A DNA stretch of 64,000 nt from Sphingomonadaceae bacterium (GTDB taxonomy: Bacteria; Pseudomonadota; Alphaproteobacteria; Sphingomonadales; Sphingomonadaceae). This document shows positions 19,703 through 30,100 of this stretch, in pieces. The notes under the pieces are model-generated. The model saw nothing but the letters and a program-made list of their open reading frames with translations. It was not told the origin of the DNA and ran no database searches. A program made the position numbers and the translations under genes. How positions within the stretch are numbered: the first letter of the stretch is position 1; the number at the start of each line of letters is the position of its first letter. The DNA is taken from positions 47,051 to 111,050 of the forward strand of contig CANGJI010000003.1 of assembly GCA_947454135.1 (NCBI GenBank), written 5' to 3'.

Positions 19703-22063
19703 ATGGTCCTGCCGCCGTTTGCCCTTGTTCTGATTGCGCTGGTCCTTGCTGCCTGGACACTGGGAGCGGCGTGGGCTGTGCTCTCCGCGCGCGGCCGTCT
19801 GGCCCGCGCCGAAGCCACGCAGCGGCTCGCCCGGCGGCTCTCCCGCATGATCGAGGAAGCCCCAGCGCTGCCGCTGCTGGTGCGCGCCGACGGGCGAATC
19901 GAAGGGCCAGCCCGTCTGGCAGGCTGGTTCGGTCTCGATGCGATGCCCGGCTTTCTCAGCGAACTCGATGCCGGAGAGAAGGGGCTCGACGAAGTCCAGC
20001 TTTCGCAGCTCAGCGATGCGGTGCGCAAGGCGCAGAAGACGGGGGCGCCGTTCGAACTGGCGCTGACGCCGCGCGGCGCCCGGTGCAGCCTTGGCGCGCG
20101 CGGACATCTCGCCGATCCGCAGGTCTCGCCGGGCGGTGCGGCGCTGGTGTGGTTCTTCGACTTCACCGAAAGCGCAGCCGAATTGCGCAAGCTGCGCGCC
20201 GAAGCGGCAGCCGCGCGTGCGGATTTTTCCGCGCTGGCCGGGCTGATCGAGGCCGCGCCCTTGCCGATGTGGTTCCGCGGTCCGGACATGTCGCTGCGGC
20301 TTGTGAACAGCGCCTATGTCAAGGCGGTCGGCGCATCCAGCGCGGCGGATGTCGTGGCCTCGGGCACTGAACTGATCGAACCGGTCGAAGGCGTCAGCGC
20401 CGCCAGGATCGCGCAGCAGGTGTTCAACCGCCGCTTGCCGATCGAGCGCGTCGTATCCGCCACCATCGGCGGCCAGCGCCGTTCGATCCGCGTGTCAGAC
20501 TTGCCGCTGGGCGAGGACGGCGTCGCTGGCTACGCGGTCGATACCGAGGAAATGGAGGAATTGCAGCGCCAGTTCCGCCGCTTCCGCGAGGCGCAGCGCG
20601 AGATGCTCGATACGCTCTCGGCGGGCATCGCGCAGTTCGACGAGAAGCGGAACCTCGTGTTCGCCAACCAGCCTTTCCTGCGCATCTTCAGCGTTCCGCA
20701 GGCGTGGGTGGTCGATACCCCGCCGTTCGACCGCGTGCTCGACCGCATGCGCGACAGCGCGCGCCTGCCCGAAGTGCGCGACTTTCCGGAATGGCGGCGC
20801 GAACGGCAGGGCTGGTTCCTCTCGCGCGAGCCGCGCGAGGAATCGTGGCATCTGGGTGACGGCACGCATCTGCGCGTGATCGGCCAGCCAATGCCGGACG
20901 GCGGCCTCCTCATGATCTTCGAGGACCGTACCGAGCAGCTCCAGCTTTCCGCCACGCGCGATACCCTTCTGCGCACACGCACCGCTACGTTCGACAACCT
21001 GTTCGAATCGCTCGCGGTATTCGGGCCGGATGGCCGCCTGCAGTTGTGGAACCGCCGCTTTGCGAGCGAACTGGGGTTGGAGGAGGAATTCCTCGCCACC
21101 CATCCGCGCGCCGATGCCCTGCTCGGCCGGATGGCAAAGCTGCTCAAGCGCCCGGCGCAGGTCAGCACGATCGGGCAGGTGATCCAGTCCGCCTCGCTCG
21201 ACCGCAAGCAGCAGAGCGGACGCATCCTGCATGCGGACGGGCGCTCCTTCGCGATTGCCGGGGTGCCGCTGCCCGATGGCAATGGCCTGCTCACCGTGCT
21301 CGACATCACCGATTCCGAAAAGGCCGAGGCGGCTCTGCGCGAACGCAATGCCGCGCTGGTCGAGGCTGACGCGGTGAAGACCCGCTTCATCGCCAACATG
21401 AGCTATGAATTCCGTACGCCGCTGACCTCGATCGGTGGTTTTGCCGAACTCCTCCAGAGCGGGATCGCAGGCGAACTGACCCCGCAGGCGCAGGAGTACG
21501 TGAGCGCGATCCTCAGTTCGGTCGAACGTCTGGGTGAGCAGATCGAGAACGTGCTCGACCTCTCGCAGAGCGAGGCGGGGACGCTCCCGCTGGCGGCCGA
21601 GGCGGTCGATCTGTTCCCGCTGCTCGGCGATGTCGTGCGCGAGCGGGCGGAGCGGCTTAACGAGGCAGGGATCACGCTCGATCTGCGCGGAAGTTCGGCA
21701 ATCGGCAACGCGACGGGCGACCGCAAGCGCCTGCGCCGCCTGTTCGGCCAACTGATCGACAACGCGATTGCCGCAACCCCCAAAGGCGGGCGCATCCTTG
21801 TCGAAGCCACGCGCCGCAAGAGCGGCAAGGGCGGCAAGGGCCCGCTGCAGGTCGTCGTCTCGGACAATGGCGCGGGGATGGATCCGTCTCAGCTCGCCCG
21901 CGCGCTCGAAGGCCTCAAGATCAGCGCGGACGGCCGGTCGGTCGAGACGCGCGGCGGGGTCGGCCTGCCGCTGGTGCGCCAGCTTGTCGCGGCCCATGGG
22001 GGGACGTTCGAATTACTCTCGGAGAAGGGTGAAGGAACCAGTGCGATGGTGACGCTGCCGTGA
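19703..22063 (+). CDS. divL: PAS-containing histidine-kinase-like protein with Tyr in place of phosphoacceptor His (DivL-like)
   Basis: TRFIANMSYEFRTPLTSIGGFAELL (canonical H replaced by Y568); DNAIAATPKGG, VVSDNGAGMD; N-terminal TM. Confidence 0.8.
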   Translation: MVLPPFALVLIALVLAAWTLGAAWAVLSARGRLARAEATQRLARRLSRMIEEAPALPLLVRADGRIEGPARLAGWFGLDAMPGFLSELDAGEKGLDEVQLSQLSDAVRKAQKTGAPFELALTPRGARCSLGARGHLADPQVSPGGAALVWFFDFTESAAELRKLRAEAAAARADFSALAGLIEAAPLPMWFRGPDMSLRLVNSAYVKAVGASSAADVVASGTELIEPVEGVSAARIAQQVFNRRLPIERVVSATIGGQRRSIRVSDLPLGEDGVAGYAVDTEEMEELQRQFRRFREAQREMLDTLSAGIAQFDEKRNLVFANQPFLRIFSVPQAWVVDTPPFDRVLDRMRDSARLPEVRDFPEWRRERQGWFLSREPREESWHLGDGTHLRVIGQPMPDGGLLMIFEDRTEQLQLSATRDTLLRTRTATFDNLFESLAVFGPDGRLQLWNRRFASELGLEEEFLATHPRADALLGRMAKLLKRPAQVSTIGQVIQSASLDRKQQSGRILHADGRSFAIAGVPLPDGNGLLTVLDITDSEKAEAALRERNAALVEADAVKTRFIANMSYEFRTPLTSIGGFAELLQSGIAGELTPQAQEYVSAILSSVERLGEQIENVLDLSQSEAGTLPLAAEAVDLFPLLGDVVRERAERLNEAGITLDLRGSSAIGNATGDRKRLRRLFGQLIDNAIAATPKGGRILVEATRRKSGKGGKGPLQVVVSDNGAGMDPSQLARALEGLKISADGRSVETRGGVGLPLVRQLVAAHGGTFELLSEKGEGTSAMVTLP

Positions 22064-22509
22064 TCATTCCGCTACCCGACCTTGCCGCGACCGACGCGCT
22101 CGCCAAGCGCATCGCCACCTTGTTGCACCCCGGTGATGTCATCGCGCTGAGCGGCGGGCTGGGTGCGGGCAAGACGACCCTGGCGCGGGCGATCATTGCT
22201 GCGCTCGGCTATGACGCAGAGGTGCCGAGCCCCAGCTTTGCGATCATCGAGGTCTATGATCCGCCCGCGCTGCGCCTGCGCGTGGTTCATGCCGATTTCT
22301 ACCGGCTCGAAGATCCTGCGGAGGTCGAAGAGCTCGGCCTTGAGGATTACCGCGCCGATGCGGTGCTCATCGCCGAATGGCCGGAACATGCGGGCGGCTT
22401 TGCGCACGAGCCTGCCTGCCTGTCGATAAGGCTGGAAATCCTTGAAAACGAGCGTGTCGCCATTGTCGAGGCGGGCCCCGATTGGCTAGAGCGCAGGGGA
22501 TGGACGTGA
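22060..22509 (+). CDS. tsaE: tRNA threonylcarbamoyladenosine biosynthesis ATPase
   Basis: DVIALSGGLGAGKTTLARAIIAALG...VPSPSFAIIEVYD. Confidence 0.95.
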   Translation: MIIPLPDLAATDALAKRIATLLHPGDVIALSGGLGAGKTTLARAIIAALGYDAEVPSPSFAIIEVYDPPALRLRVVHADFYRLEDPAEVEELGLEDYRADAVLIAEWPEHAGGFAHEPACLSIRLEILENERVAIVEAGPDWLERRGWT

Positions 22510-23498
22510 CCCTAACTGAAAGCGCTCTTCCCGAAGGCGCCCAATCGTTTCTTGCCACCGCCGGGTGGGGTACTGCAGTGGTCGAGCCGATCCCCGGCGA
22601 TGCTTCGGCGCGGCGCTACTTCCGGCTGCGCCGTCCGGGCGGGACGGCCATGCTGATGCACGCCCCGCCGCCGGGCGAAGATCCCGAGCCATTCCTGCGC
22701 GCCGCCCGCTGGCTTGACGCCAATGGCCTCCATGCTCCGCAGATCTACGCCGAAGATAGCGGCAAGGGCTTCGTGCTGCTGCAGGACTTCGGCGAAGTGC
22801 GCATGCGCGAATACCTCGATGCCTGGCCGCTGGACGCGCATGAGGTCTACAGGCATGCCGTCGATGCCTTGCTTCAGCTGCACCGCCTGCCTCCCGGACC
22901 GTTCACGCTCTATTCGCTGGCGGAATACCAGCGCGAGGCGCGGCTCTTCGTGGAATGGTACTGCCCGGCGCAGGGGCTCGAAGTCGATCTGGCCGGGTGG
23001 ACGAAAGCATGGGAAGAGGTGCTCGGGCCGCTGCTGGCGCGTCAGCGCCCCGGGGTGACCGTGCTGCGCGATTATCACGCCGAGAACATCATGCTCGATG
23101 GCGGCCTTGCGCAGCAGGGCCTGCTCGATTTCCAGGACGCGCTGGTCGGTCATCCTGCCTACGATCTCGTGTCCCTGCTGCAGGATGCGCGGCGCGATGT
23201 CGATCCGGCGCTCGAGAGCGCCATGCTCGATCACTACATCGCGGCCAGCGGGTCAGACGCGAACTTTGCCGAGGACTACGCGCGGCTCGGCGCTCAGCGC
23301 AACGCCAAGATCGTCGGCATCTTCGTGCGGCTGTGGCAGCGCGACGGCAAGCCTCGCTACCTCGACTACATCCCCCGCGTATGGGCTCTTCTGGAGCGCG
23401 ATCTGGCGCATCCGGTGCTTGCTCCGGTGGCGCGCTGGTTTGATGCCAATGTGCCGGCAGACCTGCGCGATCGTCTGGGCGGGACGTTCAACGCATGA
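22500..23498 (+). CDS. amgK: Aminoglycoside phosphotransferase-family sugar kinase (AmgK-like)
   Basis: GDASARRYFRL...VLRDYHAENIMLDGGLAQQGLLDFQDALVGHPAYDLVSLLQDARRDV; followed by MurU-like nucleotidyltransferase. Confidence 0.8.
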   Translation: MDVTLTESALPEGAQSFLATAGWGTAVVEPIPGDASARRYFRLRRPGGTAMLMHAPPPGEDPEPFLRAARWLDANGLHAPQIYAEDSGKGFVLLQDFGEVRMREYLDAWPLDAHEVYRHAVDALLQLHRLPPGPFTLYSLAEYQREARLFVEWYCPAQGLEVDLAGWTKAWEEVLGPLLARQRPGVTVLRDYHAENIMLDGGLAQQGLLDFQDALVGHPAYDLVSLLQDARRDVDPALESAMLDHYIAASGSDANFAEDYARLGAQRNAKIVGIFVRLWQRDGKPRYLDYIPRVWALLERDLAHPVLAPVARWFDANVPADLRDRLGGTFNA

Positions 23499-24214
23499 CC
23501 AGCCTTGCAAGCGACGTGGCGTTGGTGCTCGCCGCCGGGATGGGCAAGCGCATGCGTCCGCTCACCGCGACGCGGCCCAAGCCGCTGGTGCGCGTGAACG
23601 GCCGCGCGCTGATCGATCACAGCCTCGACAAGCTGGTCGAAGCCGGAGTGGGCCGCGCGGTGGTCAATGTCCATTACCTGCCGGGCCAGATCGAGGCTCA
23701 TCTTGCCAATCGCAGCGCGCCCGCCATCGCGGTTTCGGATGAGCGCGAGGAGCTGCTCGAAACCGGCGGCGGCATGGTCAAGGCGCTGCCGCTGATCGAT
23801 GCCGATCCGTTTTTCTGCCTCAACAGCGACAACGTCTGGCTCGATGGTCCGCAGAACGTGTTCGCCGCGCTGAGCGACGCGTGGGATCCCGACCAGATGG
23901 ATGCTCTGCTCCTTCTCGTCAGCCATGCGCGGGCTTTCAACTATGCCGGGCGCGGTGATTTCCATCTCGATCCGCTTGGCCGGATCAGCCGCCGCAAGGC
24001 GGGCCGCGTTGCTCCGTTCATCTATACCGGTATCCAGATTGTCTCGCAGCGCCTGCTGCGTGATGCGCCGCAGGGGGCCTTCTCGACCGGCGTGCTGTGG
24101 GACCGCGCGATCGAGGAAGGGCGCCTCTACGGCATCTCGCACAATGGCCTGTGGTTCGAAGTTGGTGCGCCCGAGATGATCGCGCCGACCGAAGCCGCTC
24201 TGCAGCGTGGCTGA
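23495..24214 (+). CDS. murU: Sugar-phosphate nucleotidyltransferase (MurU-like)
   Basis: ALVLAAGMGKRMRPLTATRPKPLVRVNGRALIDHSLDKL. Confidence 0.85.
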   Translation: MTSLASDVALVLAAGMGKRMRPLTATRPKPLVRVNGRALIDHSLDKLVEAGVGRAVVNVHYLPGQIEAHLANRSAPAIAVSDEREELLETGGGMVKALPLIDADPFFCLNSDNVWLDGPQNVFAALSDAWDPDQMDALLLLVSHARAFNYAGRGDFHLDPLGRISRRKAGRVAPFIYTGIQIVSQRLLRDAPQGAFSTGVLWDRAIEEGRLYGISHNGLWFEVGAPEMIAPTEAALQRG

Positions 24215-27188
24215 GCGGGGGCCCAGCGTCTATTCCATCGCCGCGCACCGCGGCTTTGCCGACGCACTCGTGGCGGGGCTCATCCCGCGCTACCGCGAGG
24301 AAGGTTTCGGCCTTGCCCGGCTGACCTTGCTGCTGCCGAGCCAGCGCGCAGTGCGCATCGTGACCGAAGCCTTCATCCGCGCCAGTGGAGCCGAAGGCGG
24401 TCTGCTGCTTCCGCGCATGGCGGTGGTCGGCGATCTCGATCTCGACGAAACGCTCGGGCCATTGCTCGATCCGCTGGGGCAGGGGGCAGACCTGCCGCCC
24501 GCCGCCGATCCCGCCGCGCGGCTGCTTACGCTTGCGGACATGCTGCGCAGCGACCCTGATACCCGCACGACTTCAGCGCCAAGCCTCCTGAGGCAGGCGC
24601 GGGGATTGGCGCAGGCGATGGACCGGCTCGCCGTGGAGGATGTGGAGCCTGAAGCCCTGCTCGATCCCGAGGTGATCGGCCTGATGGGTGAGCTTGCCGC
24701 GCACTGGCAGGACGGCACGCGCCAGTTCGCCCGTATCCTCGTGCGGTGGCGTGCGCACTGCGAGGAGCGCGGCGAGATCGATGCGCCGGTGCGGCGCAAC
24801 CGATTGCTGGCGCATGTTGCCGATCGCTGGCGGCATGATCCTCCGGCCGATCCTGTCGTCGCGGCGGGTGTGACGTCAGCCGCGCCAGCGGTCGCGCGGT
24901 TGCTGCGCGTGGTTGCGGAGCTTCCGCAGGGGGCTGTGATCCTGCCCGATCTCGATCTGGCGCTGCCTGATGCCGTCTGGGATGCGCTCGGCGTGGCTGG
25001 GAATACCGAACGTCCTGAAGCCCCCGTCTTCGCGCGCGGGGATGTGACGACGCACCCGCAGTATCACCTGAAACTCCTGCTCGCGCGGATGGGGATCGCG
25101 CGCGGTGAAGTTCAGGCCTGGCACCGCTCGGGCCCGGCCGCCGCGCCTCCCGAACGCAGCCGCGCGATCTCCAATCTTTTCCTGCCGCCCGAAGCGAGCA
25201 CCGCCTGGGCGAGCTTGCCGCCGCACGTGCGGCGCCTTTCAGGCGTGCGCTTGATGGAAACCGCGCATCCCGAGGAAGAGGCGCAGGCGGTGGCGGTGCT
25301 GGTGCGGCAGGCCCTGGCCGAGCCGGAAAAGCGGGTCGCCGTGATTACGCCGGACCGCGACCTTGCGCAGCGGCTCGTTGCGCATCTCGAGCGTTGGGGG
25401 ATTGCTGCGGACGATACTGCCGGACGTCCGCTCTCGCAGACGCCCGCCGGGCGCATGCTGCTGCAACTGGCGGAAATTGCCGCGACCTCGGCGGCACCGG
25501 TTCCGCTGCTGGCGCTGCTCGGCCATCCTCTGGTGCGGCGCGGGGATGGTCGCGCGGCATGGCTGGAACGGGTGCGACAGCTCGATCTCGTGCTGCGCGG
25601 ACCGCGGCCCGGGCCGGGGCTCGATGCCGTGCGCCATGCCGTGTCGGCCAAGGAGAAGGATCATCCGGGGCTCACGGCATGGTGGGACGATGTCGCCGCC
25701 CTGCTGGCGCCGCTGGTCGATCACGCCGCCCCGCCATCGCTGGCTCTGGGCCTCGACACGCTAGCCGAGCTCGCCGAAGCGCTGTGCGGTCCGGCAGTCT
25801 GGGCCGAGGCCGATGGCCGCGCGCTGGCGAATTTTGTCGAGCAATGGCGCGAGGCGGCGCAAGGCAGTGCGTTTCCGGTGGAGGCAGCCGACCTTCATGC
25901 GCTCCTGAGCGATGCGCTCGGCGAGATTGCGGTGCGGCCGCCTTATGGCAGCCATCCGCGCCTTGCGATCTATGGTCTCCTTGAAGCACGGATGAGCCGC
26001 GCGGATCTGGTCATCTGCGCGGGGATGACTGAGGGGAAGTGGCCAGCCTCGCCCGCACCCGATCCCTTGCTCGCCCCGGCAGTGCTGCGCGCGCTGGGCA
26101 TTCCGGGTGCCGACTTTCGCATTGGCCTTGCCGCGCATGATCTGGCGGCCGCGCTCGGTGCCCCCGAAGTCGTACTGAGCCATGCGGCGCGCGATGCTGC
26201 GGGGCCGGTGATCCCCTCGCGCTTCCTGCTTCGCATCCGCGCGATGCTGGGCGATGAACTGGAGAGCGAGACCGAGGCGGTGCGTATCGCCCGTGCGCTC
26301 GACAAGGCCGAGGCTGCTCCGGCCTATGCGCAGCCTGCGCCAAGCCCGAGCGCCGAGCAGCGCCGTGTCAGCATTGCCTCTACCGCGCTCGACCGCCTGC
26401 GCGGCGACCCTTATCAGTTCTACGCTTCTGCCATCATGGGCCTGCGATCGCTTGATCCGCTTGATGCCGCCCCCACGGCGGAGTGGCGCGGCACGGCTGT
26501 CCACGCAGTGCTGCAGGCCTGGCACGAAAGCGGCAGCCAGCGCGGCGCGTTGATCCCTCTGGCCGAGCAGACGCTGGCCGATATGAGCGCGCATCCTTTC
26601 ATGCGCGGGTTGTGGCGGCCAAGGCTGCTCGCCGCCTTGCAATGGGTTGAGGACCACAACGCTGAACTTGCGCTGGAGGGCCGGCGGCCGGTGCTCTGGG
26701 AAAAGACCGGACAGGTCGACATCAAGGGCGTGAAACTGCATGGACGGGCCGACCGGATCGACCGTCTGGCAGATGGTACGCTCGCGGTGGTCGACTACAA
26801 GACAGGCAAGCCGCCATCAGGAACGATGGTGCAGAAAGGCTTTGCCTTGCAGCTTGGCCTCGTCGCCCTGATTGCTGAGCGCGGCGGGTTCGAAGGCGTG
26901 GGCGGCATGGTTCATGGGTTCGAATATTGGTCGCTGCAGAAGGAGCAGGGCAAGGACAGCTTCGGTTACATGCGCGAGCCGGTGCTGGAGGGAAGGAAGA
27001 CCTCCGGTCTGCCGCGCGATCAGTTCGTTGCAGAAACGTTGCGTTTCCTGATCGATGCCATCGACAAGTGGATCCTCGGCACTGAACCCTTCACCGCGCG
27101 GCCCAATCCCGATCTGCCGGGCTATACCGACTATGACCAGTTGATGCGGCTCGAGGAGTGGCAGGGCAGGGGGGCGAAGTCCGGATGA
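24207..27188 (+). CDS. addB: Double-strand break repair protein AddB
   Basis: 993 aa, PD-(D/E)XK nuclease block LHGRADRIDRLADGTLAVVDYKTGKPPS, adjacent to addA. Confidence 0.92.
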   Translation: MAERGPSVYSIAAHRGFADALVAGLIPRYREEGFGLARLTLLLPSQRAVRIVTEAFIRASGAEGGLLLPRMAVVGDLDLDETLGPLLDPLGQGADLPPAADPAARLLTLADMLRSDPDTRTTSAPSLLRQARGLAQAMDRLAVEDVEPEALLDPEVIGLMGELAAHWQDGTRQFARILVRWRAHCEERGEIDAPVRRNRLLAHVADRWRHDPPADPVVAAGVTSAAPAVARLLRVVAELPQGAVILPDLDLALPDAVWDALGVAGNTERPEAPVFARGDVTTHPQYHLKLLLARMGIARGEVQAWHRSGPAAAPPERSRAISNLFLPPEASTAWASLPPHVRRLSGVRLMETAHPEEEAQAVAVLVRQALAEPEKRVAVITPDRDLAQRLVAHLERWGIAADDTAGRPLSQTPAGRMLLQLAEIAATSAAPVPLLALLGHPLVRRGDGRAAWLERVRQLDLVLRGPRPGPGLDAVRHAVSAKEKDHPGLTAWWDDVAALLAPLVDHAAPPSLALGLDTLAELAEALCGPAVWAEADGRALANFVEQWREAAQGSAFPVEAADLHALLSDALGEIAVRPPYGSHPRLAIYGLLEARMSRADLVICAGMTEGKWPASPAPDPLLAPAVLRALGIPGADFRIGLAAHDLAAALGAPEVVLSHAARDAAGPVIPSRFLLRIRAMLGDELESETEAVRIARALDKAEAAPAYAQPAPSPSAEQRRVSIASTALDRLRGDPYQFYASAIMGLRSLDPLDAAPTAEWRGTAVHAVLQAWHESGSQRGALIPLAEQTLADMSAHPFMRGLWRPRLLAALQWVEDHNAELALEGRRPVLWEKTGQVDIKGVKLHGRADRIDRLADGTLAVVDYKTGKPPSGTMVQKGFALQLGLVALIAERGGFEGVGGMVHGFEYWSLQKEQGKDSFGYMREPVLEGRKTSGLPRDQFVAETLRFLIDAIDKWILGTEPFTARPNPDLPGYTDYDQLMRLEEWQGRGAKSG

Positions 27189-30100
27189 GCAAGGTCTATC
27201 CGCTCAAGGACAACCAGCGCCTTGCGGTGCAGCCGGAACGGACGGTGTGGCTGTCTGCGTCTGCCGGCACAGGCAAGACGCAGGTTCTTTCAGCGCGCGT
27301 GCTGCGGCTGCTCTTGCAGGACGGTGTTTCGCCGGACCAGATCCTGTGTCTCACCTTCACCAAGGCGGGCGCGGCTGAAATGGCGACGCGCGTCAACGAT
27401 GTGCTGGCGCGCTGGGTGCGGCTGCCCGAGACGGAGCTGGCGGCGGAACTGATGGCCATCGGTGCGCCCCATGGGCCTGCCGTGGTTGCCCGTGCGCGCA
27501 GCCTGTTCGCCGCGGTGCTTGATTGTCCCGGCGGCGGGCTCAGGATCGAGACAATCCATGCTTTCTCCCAGTGGCTGCTGGGCGCGTTTCCGGCCGAAGC
27601 GGGGCTTGTCCCCGGCACCCGCGCGATGGAAGACCGCGACCGCGACCTGTTGCTGCGCGAGGTGCTGGCAGACCTGCTGATCGCCGCGCAGGAGCAGGGG
27701 GACGACGCGCTGTTTGCCGCGCTCGAAGATCTCAGCCTGCGGATGGGCGAGGATGCGGTGCCAGCGTTTCTGCTGCGCTGCGCCGGGGCCCATGCGCTCT
27801 GGGAAGGCCCCGGTGCGTGGCAACCGCCACTGCGCCCGCGGATCAACCGGCTGCTCGGGCTCGATGCCGAGGAAGACGGCGCAGGGCTTGCCGATCTCGT
27901 GCGAGACAGCGTGTTCGACGTGCGCGCGGTCGAGGTTTGCATGGAGGCCAACAGGCGCTGGGGAACGCCGAGCGGTGTCGATAGCGCCGCAATCATGGGC
28001 GATTGGCTTGAGGCCAGTCCTGCCGCGCGGATTGCCGGGCTGGATGACTTTTCGCGACAGTTCCTCAACAAGGACGGTACCGCAAAGTCACCGCGCTATC
28101 TGCTCAAGCACGAACCGCAATACGCCGACTATCAGCTCTGCGTTATCGAAGACCTGCAGCGCGTGCAGGAAATGCGCGCTCTGGTTGATCTGGCCGCGCG
28201 GCTCGATCCGGCGCTCACGCTTGGGCGGCGCTTTGCTCTGGCATGGGCCGAAGCCAAGGCGCGCGAGGGCTTCATCGATTTCGACGACCAGATCCGCGCA
28301 GCCGCCGATCTCCTGACGAAGCAGGCGCCGGCGGAGTGGATCCGCTACAAGCTTGATCGCCGCTTCGATCACATTCTCGTCGATGAAGCGCAGGATACCA
28401 ACACGGCACAGTGGCGCATCGTGCTCGATGGGCTGGTCGGGGATTTCTTCAGCGGCGAAGGGCAGCGCGGTGATGTCAACCGCACGCTGTTCGTGGTCGG
28501 CGATTACAAGCAGGCGATCTTCGGCTTTCAGGGGACCAGCCCGGAAAACTTCGCCGCCGCGCGCGAGCGGGTGAAGCGGCAGCTGGATGAACTGGCCGGG
28601 GTGACGGCTGATCCTGACAAGGCCCTGCTGCCGCTGGGGCTCGGACGCTCCTATCGTACCGCCCACTCGGTGCTCGCCTTCGTGGACCGCGCGATCCAGG
28701 CTATCGGCCCCGACCGTTTCGGCCTGCCCGATGCGCCTGAGCGCCATCAGGGCGACATGGAGCGCCCCGGCCTTGTCACGCTGTGGAAGGCCGTTGGCGG
28801 CGCGCCGGACGAGGACGACGATACGCCGCCCGGCGACGGCGACGAGGGCGCGGAAACCTGGCTCTCGCGGCCCGACCGGGTGATGGCGGATCAGATCGCG
28901 CAGCAAGTCAGCGCATGGCTGCGGAACGGTTTCCCGCTCCACAAGGGCGGCCCTCGGCGAGCGACGCCAGGTGATGTCATGGTGCTGGTGCGTTCGCGCA
29001 AGGCGCTCGCCGGCTTGATCGTTGCAAGGCTCCATGCGCGCGGGGTGCCGGTGGCGGGGGTGGACCGCCTGCGCCTCGGCGCGCCGCTTGCGGTGAAAGA
29101 CCTCGTCGCCGTCCTGCGCTTCTGTGCGCAGCCGCTCGATGATCTCAATCTGGCCGCGCTGCTGGTCTCGCCGCTGGTGGGCTGGTCGCAGGACATGCTG
29201 CTGGAGCATGGCTATCGCAAGAAGGGCGTCAGGCTGTGGGATCACCTGCGCAGCACTGAAGGCCCGGCGACCCATCCGGCGATGGAACAGCTCCGCAGCG
29301 TGCTCGCAAAGGCCGATTTCGGCACCCCAGCACAGCTCCTGCACTGGCTGCTGGTCGGGCCATGGCAGAGCCGCCGCAAGCTCGTCGCGCGCCTTGGCGA
29401 AGAGGCCAACGACCCGATTGACGAACTGCTCAACGCCGCCATGGCCTATGCCGGCGGGCAGACGCCAAGCCTTGTCGGCTTCCTCCAGTGGTTCGACGTC
29501 GGCGATGGCGAGTTGAAGCGCGAGGCCGGGCAGAAGGCCGATCTCGTTCGCGTCATGACCGTACACGGCTCGAAGGGCCTTGAAGCACCCATCGTGATCC
29601 TCGCCGATGCGGCGGCGGATCCGGACAAGTCCTCCCCGCGCGGGCTGAGCCTTGACGAGCAGTTTGTGGACGAGAGCCGCACCGTCCCGCTGCCGCCCTT
29701 ACGCAAGGCCGAGCAGGCCGGGCCTGTGCGCGAGGCGGCAGAGCGTGCGGCTGCGGCGGAACGGGAGGAGCACTGGCGTCTGCTCTACGTGGCGATGACG
29801 CGGGCGGAGGAGGCACTGTTCATTGGCGGCGCGCTCGGCAGCAAAGCCAAGGCGCCGCCGGAGGAAAGCTGGTATGCACAGCTCGCTCCCTTGTTCGGCG
29901 ACGAGGATGGCGATTGGCGCGAGGATCCGATCTGGGGGGCCTCGCGCCAGCTGGGCGGGCTGGGGCCGCTTCCGCCCGCTCTTGCCGCCACCTCGCCAGC
30001 GCCTGCGCCGCATGAGGATCTGCCGGATTGGCTCGATGCCGCGCTTCCCGCAGAACCCCGCCCGCCGCGCCCGCTGGCCCCTTCGGGCCTCGGCGATGCG

